Shown here piece by piece: positions 26,343-35,656 of a DNA stretch of 64,000 nt. The stretch's first letter is position 1, and the number at the start of each line of letters is the position of its first letter. Below the pieces are notes generated by a model that saw only the letters and a list, made by a program, of their open reading frames with translations, ran no database searches and was not told the origin of the DNA. Both the position numbers and the translations under genes were made by a program. This DNA is from Paenibacillus sp. TCA20 (GTDB taxonomy: Bacteria; Bacillota; Bacilli; Paenibacillales; Paenibacillaceae), in the NCBI RefSeq assembly GCF_000732325.1, contig NZ_BBIW01000003.1, positions 484,610-548,609 of the forward strand. The letters are read 5' to 3'.

Positions 26343-27203
26343 TTACCTGGCGGCTTCCTTTAATTCTTCGCCCATCTCACGAGATCGTTCGGCACACCGC
26401 TGGACTGCTGCAATAACCGTCTCATTAAAATGGCCTTTAGCCATAACCTCAATGGCAGCCTGGGTTGAGCCATTAGGTGATGTAACGTTCTTCCGAAGTG
26501 TAGCAGGGGCCTCACCTGTGAGCTGCACCATACGTGCTGCTCCCAGGACAGTCTGGACGGTCAGATCATGCGCTTGTTCGGCTGTAAGACCGCCTCTTAC
26601 GCCTGCTTCCACCATTGCCTCCATCATATAGTAGATATAGGCCGGGCCGCTTCCTGAAATTCCGGTCAAGGTCTCAAACTGCTCTTCTTCGATCAAAGTA
26701 ATTGTTCCAATCGCTTCAAAGACGGTGTTTACAATCTGGCGATCCTCGTCCGTCACTTCAGGCGAGAAGGCAATTCCTGTCGCACCGAGTCCGATGGAAC
26801 TGGATGTATTGGGCATCGTGCGAACGACAGCTGCAGTACGTCCAAGCAGGCTTTGAATCGTTTCTATGGTAAGCCCGGCAATGACAGAAACGACAACTTG
26901 TCGTTTGGATAGCAGAGGTCCCAAATATCGAAGCGATTCAGCCGCATCCTTCGGCTTCATAGACAAGATGATCAGATCAGCTTGTGTAAGCGCAGCTTCT
27001 TTGCTAGCCGCATCTGCAGCAGTCGTCACGTTGTATTTGCGCTGCAGCTCCGTTAGCCGGTCTTGGTTGCTGCGATTGAACATCGTTATTTTTTCGGAAG
27101 AGACTACTTTACGTGCGATGAGACCTTTAGCAATGGCTTCAGCCATAGCCCCGGCACCAAAGAAAGTAATCTTACGATTGATTAGAAATTGATTTCCACT
27201 CAT
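26343..27203 (-). CDS. proC: Pyrroline-5-carboxylate reductase ProC
   Basis: A 286-residue reductase converting pyrroline-5-carboxylate to proline with NAD(P)H. Seen: the Rossmann motif FFGAGAMAEAIA (residues 14-25), LSMKPKD, VRTMPNTSSSIG, and the family signature GISGSGPAYIYYMMEAMVEAGVRGG region near 170. Last gene of a minus-strand proB-proA-proC cluster, 20 nt after proA, giving the full glutamate-to-proline route under one leader. Confidence 0.95.
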   Translation of the reverse strand: MSGNQFLINRKITFFGAGAMAEAIAKGLIARKVVSSEKITMFNRSNQDRLTELQRKYNVTTAADAASKEAALTQADLIILSMKPKDAAESLRYLGPLLSKRQVVVSVIAGLTIETIQSLLGRTAAVVRTMPNTSSSIGLGATGIAFSPEVTDEDRQIVNTVFEAIGTITLIEEEQFETLTGISGSGPAYIYYMMEAMVEAGVRGGLTAEQAHDLTVQTVLGAARMVQLTGEAPATLRKNVTSPNGSTQAAIEVMAKGHFNETVIAAVQRCAERSREMGEELKEAAR

Positions 27204-27223
27204 ATTAATTCCCCCAGCAATGT

Positions 27224-28474
27224 CTAGTGTTTGATTTGTCCAGAACCGTAGATTCGATACTTTGTAGATGTCAGCGCTGGAAGCCCCATTGGACCACGTG
27301 CATGCAGCTTCTGAGTACTGATGCCGATTTCTGCACCAAAGCCAAATTCGAACCCATCTGTAAAGCGAGTAGAAGCATTATGATACACGGCAGCGGCATC
27401 TACTTGCTCCATAAACTTGGCGGCAGTCTCAGGATTTCTAGTCACAATGCATTCAGAGTGCATGGTTCCATATTTTCGGATATGATCTATCGCTTCTTCT
27501 ATATGATCAACCATTCGAACGTTCAGGATATAGTCGTTATATTCCGTAGCATAGTTTTCCTCAGTTGCAGCTGTCGCCCAAGGCACCAGCTTAAGGAAAG
27601 ATTCGCAGCCTCGGAGCTCGACAGCGGAATTTCTGAATTGCTCCGCAAGCTCCAAGATTGCATCAGCACCGTAATCACTGTGAATTAGGAGTGTCTCCAT
27701 CGCATTGCACACAGAGGGGCGTTGAACCTTCGCGTTAAGCGCAATTTGCAGTGCCATTTCCGGATCAGCCGCAGCGTCGATATAGGTGTGACAAATACCG
27801 GCTCCAGTTTCAATAACAGGAACCGTCGAATTTTGTACGACATTTTGAATTAAGGACGCTCCACCTCTTGGAATGATGACATCAAGATATTCATTACATC
27901 TCAGCATCTCATCCACGCTGGAGCGATCCGCATCCTCCACCAGCTGTATTGCATCGGCAGGCAGGTCTGTTTTCGCTAGCGCTTGCTTCAACACATGGAT
28001 GATTTGCTTGTTGGATGACAAGGCAGAAGAGCCGCCTCGCAGCAGAACGGCATTACCCGTCTTCAGCGACAAGCCGACAGCGTCAACCGTCACGTTGGGA
28101 CGAGCTTCATAAATGATGCCGATCAGACCGAGAGGAACACGTTCCTTCTCAATGCGAAGCCCGTTAGGCCGTTTGATGACTTCCAGAATATCGCCAATCG
28201 GATCTGGCAAATCGATGATTTGACGCAGTCCTGAGGCAATCTCTTCGATTCGCTCATCCGTCAGGGAGAGTCTATCCAGCATAGGTAGAGCGGTTCCGTT
28301 CTGTCTTCCCCGTTCAAGATCTTCTGCATTCGCATGGATAATGGATGCCTTCTCAGCAATCAAAGCATCAGCCATTACCGACAGTGCTGCGTTCTTCTTC
28401 TCTGAGCTCAAGCGGCCCAGTACCAGGGAGGCTTCTTTGGCAAGTCTTGCTTTATCATTAACTTCACTCATCAT
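27224..28474 (-). CDS. proA: Gamma-glutamyl phosphate reductase ProA
   Basis: A 416-residue aldehyde-dehydrogenase-fold enzyme that reduces glutamyl-5-phosphate to glutamate semialdehyde with NADPH. Markers: PLGLIGIIYEARPNVT, LRGGSSA, the catalytic-Cys segment KVQRPSVCNAMET and FGFGAEIGISTQKLHARGP. Length is normal. The start may be either of two adjacent ATGs; GGAGTG lies just upstream. It is 67 nt downstream of proB. Confidence 0.95.
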   Translation of the reverse strand: MMSEVNDKARLAKEASLVLGRLSSEKKNAALSVMADALIAEKASIIHANAEDLERGRQNGTALPMLDRLSLTDERIEEIASGLRQIIDLPDPIGDILEVIKRPNGLRIEKERVPLGLIGIIYEARPNVTVDAVGLSLKTGNAVLLRGGSSALSSNKQIIHVLKQALAKTDLPADAIQLVEDADRSSVDEMLRCNEYLDVIIPRGGASLIQNVVQNSTVPVIETGAGICHTYIDAAADPEMALQIALNAKVQRPSVCNAMETLLIHSDYGADAILELAEQFRNSAVELRGCESFLKLVPWATAATEENYATEYNDYILNVRMVDHIEEAIDHIRKYGTMHSECIVTRNPETAAKFMEQVDAAAVYHNASTRFTDGFEFGFGAEIGISTQKLHARGPMGLPALTSTKYRIYGSGQIKH

Positions 28475-28541
28475 ATTTACACTCCTATCTGTATTAAATG
28501 AATATCATCGGGTTGCACATATCAGTACACTAGCAATAAAA

Positions 28542-29648
28542 TCACTTTAAAGTAATCCATTCATCGCGATGAACGACCTCAAGCCTGTGAAGTGATCCCT
28601 CCAGCTTCTTAAGCACATCAGGACTCGGCAGCCCAATAATGCTCCGCAGCTGTTCTGCATCATAATTAACGATGCCGCGTCCAATCAGAGAACCCTGAAG
28701 ATTAACCACCTCGATTACATCACCTGTATGAAATTGTCCTTCAACCCGTCTGACGCCAACTGGAAGCAGGCTGTGTCCACCATAGATGAGCGCTTCTTCA
28801 GCACCTGAGTCAACTTGAATGGAGCCTAACGGTGAGGAGATGAACCCAAGCCATTGTTTTTTTCGAGATAGTGAATTCAATCGTGTGTCAAAATAAGTAC
28901 CCTTGCCATGGCCTGTTGTAGCGTTAAGAAGATCTCCGGGCTCGCTTACACGTCCTACGAATACAGGGACTCCGCCCCGGGTAGCGACTTTGGCTGCATC
29001 TACTTTGGAACGCATCCCTCCAGTGCCTACCGCAGAGCCGCTTCCTCCGGCCATTTCGTATATTTCAGCCGTTATTTCATCAATGCGTTCATAGCGCTTC
29101 GCATCCGCATGATATCTTGGATCTGCTGTGTATAATCCGTCCGTATCGGTTAATATGATCAGTTTCTTGGCTTTGGTCAAGCCGGCAACCAGGGCAGACA
29201 GCATGTCATTATCCCCGAATTTGAGCTCGTCGACAGATACAGTATCATTTTCATTAATAACCGGAATTACGTTCTGTTTAAGAAGCTCATCGATCGTCAT
29301 TCCGGCATTACCCATTCGCTTCCGATTCGTAAAATCTGTACGTGTAAGCAAGATCTGCGCTGTTTTGATGTGGTGATGTGCAAAAGCCTGTTGATATGCC
29401 TGCATAAGCAGTGCTTGACCTACAGCAGCTGCGGCTTGCTTCTCATGAAGCAGCTTAGGCCTGGTCTCGTAGCCGATATGTCCAAATCCTGCAGCTACAG
29501 CCCCTGAAGTGACCAGCAGGACTTCATGCCCGGCTTGATGGAGAGCCGCAATTTCGGAGGCGTAAAACGACACGGCGTCGTGATTCAGTGATCCGGAATC
29601 CGTAGTGAGCGAGCTGCTGCCGATCTTGACAACAATTCTAGATGACAA
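28542..29648 (-). CDS. proB: Glutamate 5-kinase ProB with C-terminal PUA domain
   Basis: A 368-residue enzyme. Residues 1-255 form the amino-acid kinase fold (VVKIGSSSLT, LLVTSGAVAAG, VINENDTVS, FGDNDMLSA, GTGGMRSK) and about 275-360 a PUA domain. It phosphorylates glutamate, the committed and usually proline-inhibited step. The start is TTG 29648 with GAAAGG upstream. It lies directly downstream of a T-box leader, so transcription should rise when tRNA-Pro is uncharged. Confidence 0.95.
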   Translation of the reverse strand: MSSRIVVKIGSSSLTTDSGSLNHDAVSFYASEIAALHQAGHEVLLVTSGAVAAGFGHIGYETRPKLLHEKQAAAAVGQALLMQAYQQAFAHHHIKTAQILLTRTDFTNRKRMGNAGMTIDELLKQNVIPVINENDTVSVDELKFGDNDMLSALVAGLTKAKKLIILTDTDGLYTADPRYHADAKRYERIDEITAEIYEMAGGSGSAVGTGGMRSKVDAAKVATRGGVPVFVGRVSEPGDLLNATTGHGKGTYFDTRLNSLSRKKQWLGFISSPLGSIQVDSGAEEALIYGGHSLLPVGVRRVEGQFHTGDVIEVVNLQGSLIGRGIVNYDAEQLRSIIGLPSPDVLKKLEGSLHRLEVVHRDEWITLK

Positions 29649-29671
29649 GAAGCATCAACATCCTTTCTTGT

Positions 29672-29955
29672 GATAAAAAAACTAAAAACTTTCATCCTTG
29701 GCTGCTTAGCAAAGGACGAAAGTTTATTCTTCCGCGGTACCACCTTTATTGATGAGGGTATCATCCGACTCTTAAGCCTTATAACGTTAAGGCAACGTCC
29801 TGTATGAACAGGCCGCTCAAGGGGTAGGTTTCAGAAAAATCCGCGGTAAATTCTCTCAGCCTACTGGAATTTACTCTCTGCAAGCACGGAATTCAATTTC
29901 TTACTGGTCCCTGTCAGCACGTTTTCGCAATTTAAATTAATGATAGAATACCATG
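29672..29955 (-). promoter_or_regulatory. T-box leader (tRNA-Pro-responsive) of proBAC
   Basis: On the minus strand the sequence shows Stem I elements (AGGGACCAGTAAG, CAGAGAG, GGCTGAGAG), the T-box AAAGGTGGTACCGCGG (29731-29748), and a terminator CTTTCGTCCTT / AAGGATGAAAG with a T tail. The best specifier is CCT at 29828-29826, a proline codon, in the context GAAACCTACC. The TGGT of the antiterminator would pair with an ACCA tRNA end. Proline identity fits proBAC. The specifier loop was placed by eye. Confidence 0.92.
29675..29722 (-). terminator. T-box-controlled terminator before proB
   Basis: The arms at 29712-29722 and 29689-29699 form an 11-bp stem with one mismatch, followed on the minus strand by TTTTTAGTTTTTTT. 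Confidence 0.85.
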
Positions 29956-29993
29956 GAACCTTACATGATGCAAAAAGAATCTGATAAAAGATG

Positions 29994-31199
29994 TTAAAAC
30001 AAATTTAGTCTGCCTATTCGTTGAACCGCTTCACGCAATCGTTCCTCATCACTGAGGAGGCCGACTCTGACATAGCCTTCCCCATGCCTGCCAAAACCAA
30101 TCCCAGGTGCGACGGCAACCTTCGCCTCTCTAAGCAACAAGTCAGCAAAGGAGTCTGAGGAATATCCGGCAGGAACGGGCAGCCAGCTGAAGAAAGAACC
30201 GCTGGGTCGATTGGCCTTCCATCCGATCTGATCCAGTTCACTGAAGAGCGCATTCCGACGAGATTCATAGCGGTGAACAAGCTTATTTACACTATCCTGT
30301 GATGAAGTCAGCGCAGTTGCGGCCGCGGCCTGGATCCCGCCGAATAAGCTGACATACATATGATCCTGCAGTAAATTGATGAGGCTAATGACCTCTCTGT
30401 TACCAAGTGCAAATCCGACACGCCAGCCTGCCATGTTGTAAGACTTGGATAGCGTGTAGAATTCGATTCCGACCTCTTTAGCGCCCGGTGTTTGAAGAAA
30501 GCTTACAGGCCGTTTTCCGTCAAATCCGATGGCTCCATAGGCAAAATCGCTTGCTACGACGATATTGTGCTGTGCTGCAAATTCAACGGTGTCTTGATAA
30601 AATGACAAAGGAGCCGTGACTGCTGTCGGGTTATTCGGATAATTTAGAAACATAAGCTTTGCTTTTTGAACCTGGGGGCTGGGGATTTCATTATAATCAG
30701 GTAAAAAGTTGTTTGATTCAAGAAGGGGCATGCCTACCATTTCTGCTCTGGCCAGCGCAATACCTGACCAATAATCAGGATAGCCTGGATCAGGCACAAG
30801 ACAAACATCCCCTGGATTAAGCAGTACTTGAGGAAGCTCGACCAGCCCGGACTTCCCCCCGAACAAGATGGCTACTTCCTTCTCCGTGTCGAGCTCAACT
30901 CCGTAATCCTCCTTATACCGATGAACGATCGCTTCCTTCAAAAAGGAATATCCGCGAAATGGCGAATATTTATGATACAAAGGATTGGCTGAGGCCGATT
31001 GAAGAGATTCTACAATGTGGTCCGGTGTTTTTGTATCCGGATTTCCTTGTCCAAGATTAATGACATCATGTCCTGCAGAAATTTCTTGGTTGACTTTTTG
31101 AACGAGTGCAGCAAAAAATTGAGTAGGTAAGCTCTTCATGACCTCTGCAGGTTCGATATGAAATGCGGAGGCAGTGAAGGATTCTCGAGCAGATTTCAT
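29994..31199 (-). CDS. mtnE: Methionine-salvage aminotransferase MtnE
   Basis: A 401-residue class I/II PLP aminotransferase. It has INLGQGNPD, YPNNPT, the SDFAYGAIGFDG segment, and the Schiff-base lysine in TLSKSYNMAGWRVGF near residue 255. Its overall motif pattern resembles B. subtilis MtnE, which transaminates ketomethylthiobutyrate to methionine. The divergent neighbour is mtnU, its usual companion, which strengthens the assignment. GGAGTG lies 7 nt before ATG 31199. Other aromatic or alanine aminotransferases of the same fold cannot be excluded by eye. Confidence 0.82.
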   Translation of the reverse strand: MKSARESFTASAFHIEPAEVMKSLPTQFFAALVQKVNQEISAGHDVINLGQGNPDTKTPDHIVESLQSASANPLYHKYSPFRGYSFLKEAIVHRYKEDYGVELDTEKEVAILFGGKSGLVELPQVLLNPGDVCLVPDPGYPDYWSGIALARAEMVGMPLLESNNFLPDYNEIPSPQVQKAKLMFLNYPNNPTAVTAPLSFYQDTVEFAAQHNIVVASDFAYGAIGFDGKRPVSFLQTPGAKEVGIEFYTLSKSYNMAGWRVGFALGNREVISLINLLQDHMYVSLFGGIQAAAATALTSSQDSVNKLVHRYESRRNALFSELDQIGWKANRPSGSFFSWLPVPAGYSSDSFADLLLREAKVAVAPGIGFGRHGEGYVRVGLLSDEERLREAVQRIGRLNLF

Positions 31200-31316
31200 T
31201 TCATCACTCCGGTTCAGTTTGTTAAATAAATTATTATTAATCTAGCATGCTTATTCCAAGCTGTATAGATGGTTTAAAGTGCTGAAGAGTGATCAGGGAT
31301 CGGAAAGGGGTGCAGG

Positions 31317-32159
31317 ATGAACATACAGAGTATGGATACCGAAACCGTACAGCAGCATGACAATATGAAGCTGGCATTACTGCAGTGCGATATTAAGATT
31401 GGTGATACAGCAGCTAATCGGGAACGGATACAGCAATTGATTCATGAAACAATACAGAAGCACCCTGATGTGAAGGTGATTCTTCTGCCGGAAATGTGGA
31501 ACACCGGTTATGCCTTGACCGAAATTCATGAGCTTGTCGATGATGAGGGAAGGGTCGAACGAGAGTGGATCAGCGAGTATGCTAAACACTACAAGGTAAA
31601 TATTGTGGCTGGCTCCATTGCAGAGAAAAAGAATGGGAAAATATATAACAGCATGTATGTGTTTGACATGTATGGAGAACAGGTGGCACGTTACGCAAAG
31701 CTGCATTTGTTTCGATTAATGGATGAGGAAAAGTATCTCACGGCAGGAGATGAACCCGTTACCTTTACCTTAGATGACAAATGGTGCTGCGGAGCGTCGA
31801 TCTGTTACGATATTCGATTCCCCGAGCTTATTAGATCGCTCGCTCTTAAGGGGGCAAAAATGCTGTTTGTACCGGCAGAATGGCCGCAGCCTAGACTTCA
31901 CCACTGGCGGACTCTGCTGATGGCTCGAGCGATTGAAAATCAGATGTATGTTATCTCCTGTAACCGGGTGGGAACAAGCGGAAGCACTTCCTTCTTTGGT
32001 CATTCGATGATTATTGACCCGTGGGGCGAAATTGTCGCTGAAGGTAAAGAGAATGAAGAGATTCTGGTGGGAAGCATAGATCCTGCTATGGTAGATGCAG
32101 TGAGAGAGCGGATTCCGGTATTTGAGGACAGAAGACCAGAAATCTATCTAAAAAAATAA
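31317..32159 (+). CDS. mtnU: Nitrilase-family hydrolase, MtnU/YkrU-like
   Basis: A 280-residue carbon-nitrogen hydrolase. The catalytic Glu-Lys-Cys triad is visible as LLPEMWNTGY (Glu), YAKLHLF (Lys) and GASICYDIRFPEL (Cys). This clade (omega-amidase-like) is linked with methionine salvage, where it may hydrolyse ketomethylthiobutyramide-type amides or repair side products; that is inference. It starts at ATG 31317 after AAAGGGG. It is divergent from mtnE with a 117-bp shared promoter region in which I saw no SAM riboswitch. Confidence 0.82.
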   Translation: MNIQSMDTETVQQHDNMKLALLQCDIKIGDTAANRERIQQLIHETIQKHPDVKVILLPEMWNTGYALTEIHELVDDEGRVEREWISEYAKHYKVNIVAGSIAEKKNGKIYNSMYVFDMYGEQVARYAKLHLFRLMDEEKYLTAGDEPVTFTLDDKWCCGASICYDIRFPELIRSLALKGAKMLFVPAEWPQPRLHHWRTLLMARAIENQMYVISCNRVGTSGSTSFFGHSMIIDPWGEIVAEGKENEEILVGSIDPAMVDAVRERIPVFEDRRPEIYLKK

Positions 32160-32240
32160 ATAAAAAATGGAATGGTGATGTTTCGTTTCCTTGGGACAGG
32201 TTAATATATAGTATCCCGTCACCAAAGGAGGATGATCACC

Positions 32241-32363
32241 ATGGATTACCGCAAGGCTAACCATCTGGAAGACAAACTCAGGCGACAGGTTCACAAATTC
32301 GTAAGAGATGATAGGCACAGGCCTTTCTTAGAGAGCCGTGAGGGAGATTTATCACCCCCGTGA
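32241..32363 (+). CDS. Small basic protein, 40 residues
   Basis: An ORF of 40 codons with a very strong ribosome binding site (AAAGGAGG, 9 nt before ATG 32241). The product is highly charged and basic (begins MDYRKANHLEDKLRRQVHKF), with no hydrophobic segment. I do not recognise it. At its stop, CCCCCGTGA, a GTG in the +1 frame overlaps the TGA and opens 27 more codons that end at 32443, so either a coupled second micro-ORF or a frameshifted extension is possible. The interval 32364-32483 otherwise holds nothing I can identify. Confidence 0.5.
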   Translation: MDYRKANHLEDKLRRQVHKFVRDDRHRPFLESREGDLSPP

Positions 32364-32483
32364 GTACTTTGAACCGCCGGATACAAATCAATCAAACCGA
32401 TTGGATTCCGGTAAAAGATTTCAAACCTACCAATGAAGATTGACACTTTGTCCTTAGAAAGTAAGATTACTGTAATGAAATAG

Positions 32484-32518
32484 ACAGGCGGTCCGGGAAT
32501 GTATCCCGGGCCGCCTGT
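32484..32518 (+). terminator. Bidirectional terminator before lysR
   Basis: A 15-bp stem with one wobble (ACAGGCGG-T-CCGGGA and its partner) and a 5-nt loop lies between convergent genes. The T tails are modest on both sides. Confidence 0.65.
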
Positions 32519-32567
32519 TCTGTGTATGGTTCGTATTTTTTATTACATAATTACATAGCTCGGCACG

Positions 32568-33482
32568 TTAGTCTAACAGGGTCTGCATCGTGTCCTTAAA
32601 GGTTTGAATGAACGCTTCTGCTGCACCGGAGAGATACCGTCCCTGCCGATAAGCAATAACGAGTGTACGGCTAGGAGCAGGTGCAGTTAAAGGAAGATAA
32701 ACCGGGACAAATTCACTGCGGGGAGCTCTTGCAATAAAACGGGGGACGAGCGTAATGCCCATTCCGGTTGCAACCAGTGATTTGACCGTTTCCATATTGT
32801 TGCTCTCAAACACGACTTTGGGCTCGAAGCCCGCTTGCTGACACAGATCAAAGGTCAGCTTGCGAAAGCCTTGTCCCTTCTTAAGAACAATGAATGATTC
32901 ATCCACGAGCTCTGCGATGTCGACCGTCAAGTCAGGATACTCCTCCCATTTACATGCAAGCGGATGCTCCTTCGGAACAGCAAGATCAATTTGCTCTTCT
33001 GCAATTTCTACATAAGAGAGGGAGGACTCCTGAAGCGGAAGTGAGAGCAGGCTTAGATCCGTCTTTCCGATGGCTGTTAACTTCTCCAGATTCATAGAAG
33101 AGTCCTCAAGCAGCGTAATTTCAATATCAGGATAATGGTCACGAAAAGCCGGGAGAACATAAGGCAATAAATGAGAGCCTGTAATCGGCATACTGCCAAA
33201 AATAACTTTACCCTTTCGCACTTGGGAAATATCGGCCATCTCTTGCTTCAGCAGCTCCACAGCATCTAAAATGTCGCTTGCCTTGGATACGAAGGAAGCT
33301 CCCGCATGTGTCAGCTCTACCGAGCTTGTATTGCGCTGAAACAAGAGAACGCCAAGCTCCTTCTCCAGCTTAGACAGCTGCTGACTGAGTGATGGCTGTG
33401 CGATATGCAGCTTCTCGGCCGCTCTTGAGAAGTTTTTTTCGGATGCGATTTGTAAGGCGTATTGTAATTGTCGAAGTTCCAT
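32568..33482 (-). CDS. LysR-family transcriptional regulator
   Basis: A 304-residue LTTR. The N-terminal winged helix has the family pattern ENFSRAAEKLHIAQPSLSQQLSKLE (read in two parts, residues 15-40), followed by a linker helix and a two-lobed effector domain (residues 90-300). The effector is unknown. It faces away from a small secreted-protein gene and leuCD. LysR regulators often control the gene divergently transcribed from them, so regulation of leuCD is a reasonable guess, with no operator proven. Confidence 0.88.
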   Translation of the reverse strand: MELRQLQYALQIASEKNFSRAAEKLHIAQPSLSQQLSKLEKELGVLLFQRNTSSVELTHAGASFVSKASDILDAVELLKQEMADISQVRKGKVIFGSMPITGSHLLPYVLPAFRDHYPDIEITLLEDSSMNLEKLTAIGKTDLSLLSLPLQESSLSYVEIAEEQIDLAVPKEHPLACKWEEYPDLTVDIAELVDESFIVLKKGQGFRKLTFDLCQQAGFEPKVVFESNNMETVKSLVATGMGITLVPRFIARAPRSEFVPVYLPLTAPAPSRTLVIAYRQGRYLSGAAEAFIQTFKDTMQTLLD

Positions 33483-33675
33483 GGGAAGGTCACGTCCTTA
33501 AGAAGATTTCCGAATGTTGAGTACCATGTTTATCTATTATATAGGAAATTCCTCTAAAGCGATAATTAGCTAATCATGATAATTAATAAGGGATAATATC
33601 TTGATTCTTACAGAACAATAAATAGATGATTTCCTTTCTAGAGGATCAAATGAAGCTGACTAAGGAGTATATCTT

Positions 33676-34008
33676 ATGAATAGGATCGTTTACCGTCTGG
33701 TAACAGCTGTGTTGATGACAAGTGTGATTATTGTTTATACGGCCCTTATGACCAATCCAACAGCTGCAGCAGCGGCGCAGCCTGAGTATGCACAGTGGGG
33801 TAACATCGCCGTGCAGGAGGCAAAGAAGCATTATAATGCGGTGATCACCGATTATCAGCATTTGGGACGCAGGGTGCTGACAAACCAAATAGCAGAAGAG
33901 AGATTTCGCTTAATCGTGAAAAAGGACGGTTCTGAGTTTCCAGTTACGGTTATCGTAAAATTTAATTCACGCAGCAATGAGCTGATTGATGTGTTATTCA
34001 GCGAATAA
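33676..34008 (+). CDS. Small secreted protein, DUF3889/YqzG-like
   Basis: A 110-residue protein with a signal peptide (hydrophobic residues 8-27, then Ala-rich TAAAAAQ) and a mature domain of about 75 residues with the YAQWGNIAVQEAKKHY motif and a VTVIVKFNSRSNEL beta hairpin. This matches DUF3889, typified by B. subtilis YqzG, of unknown function, with a PepSY-like shape. GGAGTATATCTT precedes ATG 33676. It lies between lysR and leuC. Confidence 0.7.
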   Translation: MNRIVYRLVTAVLMTSVIIVYTALMTNPTAAAAAQPEYAQWGNIAVQEAKKHYNAVITDYQHLGRRVLTNQIAEERFRLIVKKDGSEFPVTVIVKFNSRSNELIDVLFSE

Positions 34009-34183
34009 GAAAAGGATACGGAATTAGTACATGGACTGGAATTTGTCTATAGGGCAATCCTATCAGATCTATAGTTTTTATATCTTGGAACAATATGTCT
34101 TGCTCATGTTATATTGGGTCTAATAAAGCACGGCATGACCTTGCCGTCACAATAGATCGAATAATAACTTTGAGGTGAGAATA

Positions 34184-35605
34184 ATGAGCAAAAAGACGAT
34201 GTTCGAGAAAATCTGGGATAATCACGTCATTACGCAGGAGGAAGGAAAACCAAGCATCCTCTATATTGATTTGCACCTTGTACATGAAGTAACGTCCCCG
34301 CAGGCGTTTGAAGGTCTTCGTCTCAGCGGTCGCAAGGTTCGCCGCCCAGAGCTCACTTTTGCAACGATGGATCATAACGTGCCAACACAAGACCGATTCA
34401 ATATCAAGGACCCAATCTCTAAGCAGCAGATCGATACCTTGTCTAAGAACTGCCACGATTTTGGTGTCAAGCTGTTTGACCTTGATACGATTGATCAAGG
34501 GGTAGTACACGTAATGGGACCGGAGCTCGGACTTACTCATCCGGGTAAGACCATCGTGTGCGGTGACAGTCATACATCTACACACGGTGCTTTTGGAGCA
34601 CTTGCATTCGGTATCGGTACTAGTGAGGTTGAGCATGTACTGGCAACACAGTGCCTTCAACAGGCCAAAGCCAAAACGATGGAAGTACGCTTTGTAGGTA
34701 ACCGCAAGCCTGGAGTAACGGCTAAAGATATGATTCTGGGCGTTATTGCGAAATATGGTACAGACTTTGCTACAGGTTATGTCATTGAATATACAGGAGA
34801 AGCGATTCGGAGCCTCAGCATGGAAGAAAGAATGACCGTCTGCAACATGTCTATTGAAGGCGGTGCAAGAGCAGGGATGATCGCTCCTGATGAAACAACC
34901 TACACTTATCTTCAAGGCAAGCAGTATGTCCCTCAAGGTGACAGCTTCGAAGAAGCGAAACAAAGATGGGACGCTCTGACGACAGACGAAGGCGCTGAAT
35001 TTGATGTAGTGGTAGAGTTTGATGTTGAATCCCTTATCCCTCAGGTAACTTGGGGAACCAGTCCAGGTATGGGTACGGATATTACTTCCCGTGTGCCTGT
35101 TCCAGCAGAGCTTCCGACAGAGAATGAACGCAAAGCAGCGGAAAAAGCAATCGAATACATGGGGCTTGTCCCAGGCACGCCGATGTCCGAAATCGAAATC
35201 GACTATGTATTTATTGGATCATGCACGAATGGACGGATCGAGGATTTACGAGCTGCAGCTGAAGTCGCACGCGGCTACAAAGTATCCGAGCGGGTAACGG
35301 CAATCGTCGTACCAGGCTCCGGACGAGTGAAGCTTCAAGCGGAGAAAGAAGGGCTTGATGTCATATTTAAGGAAGCCGGTTTTGAGTGGCGGGAAGCGGG
35401 ATGCAGCATGTGTCTTGCAATGAATCCGGATGTGCTTCAACCGGGTCAGCGCTGTGCATCCACCTCCAACCGGAACTTTGAAGGCCGTCAAGGACGCGGT
35501 GGAAGAACACATCTGGTATCTCCGGCAATGGCTGCCGCTGCAGCTGTCGAGGGACGGTTTGTAGATGTTCGTGACTGGAAGATCAAAGAAGAAGTAATGA
35601 GCTAG
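34184..35605 (+). CDS. leuC: 3-isopropylmalate dehydratase large subunit LeuC
   Basis: A 473-residue aconitase-family protein that, with LeuD, isomerises 2-isopropylmalate to 3-isopropylmalate in leucine synthesis. The three 4Fe-4S cysteine regions are seen: [26 protein letters not shown] and [12 protein letters not shown]. Start ATG 34184 with TGAGGTGA upstream; the GTG at 34175 lies in that ribosome binding site. leuA and leuB are not nearby. The 175-bp leader has a GACGGC-type small hairpin (34129-34146) but no T-box. Confidence 0.96.
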   Translation: MSKKTMFEKIWDNHVITQEEGKPSILYIDLHLVHEVTSPQAFEGLRLSGRKVRRPELTFATMDHNVPTQDRFNIKDPISKQQIDTLSKNCHDFGVKLFDLDTIDQGVVHVMGPELGLTHPGKTIVCGDSHTSTHGAFGALAFGIGTSEVEHVLATQCLQQAKAKTMEVRFVGNRKPGVTAKDMILGVIAKYGTDFATGYVIEYTGEAIRSLSMEERMTVCNMSIEGGARAGMIAPDETTYTYLQGKQYVPQGDSFEEAKQRWDALTTDEGAEFDVVVEFDVESLIPQVTWGTSPGMGTDITSRVPVPAELPTENERKAAEKAIEYMGLVPGTPMSEIEIDYVFIGSCTNGRIEDLRAAAEVARGYKVSERVTAIVVPGSGRVKLQAEKEGLDVIFKEAGFEWREAGCSMCLAMNPDVLQPGQRCASTSNRNFEGRQGRGGRTHLVSPAMAAAAAVEGRFVDVRDWKIKEEVMS

Positions 35606-35656
35606 GGTCAGCAGATAAAGTTGGGTTATCTTTTGAATCGAGAGGAGAATACAAGC

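Noticed and set aside
31200..31316. SAM riboswitch between mtnE and mtnU
   Set aside because: The 117-bp divergent spacer is too short and lacks the conserved SAM-I core; only promoters are expected.
34009..34183. Leucine T-box before leuC
   Set aside because: There is no T-box core or terminator, only a small 6-bp hairpin at 34129-34146.
34109..34963. Minus-strand ORF of 284 codons
   Set aside because: It is fully antisense to leuC and its upstream region; the leuC iron-sulfur motifs make the plus strand certain.
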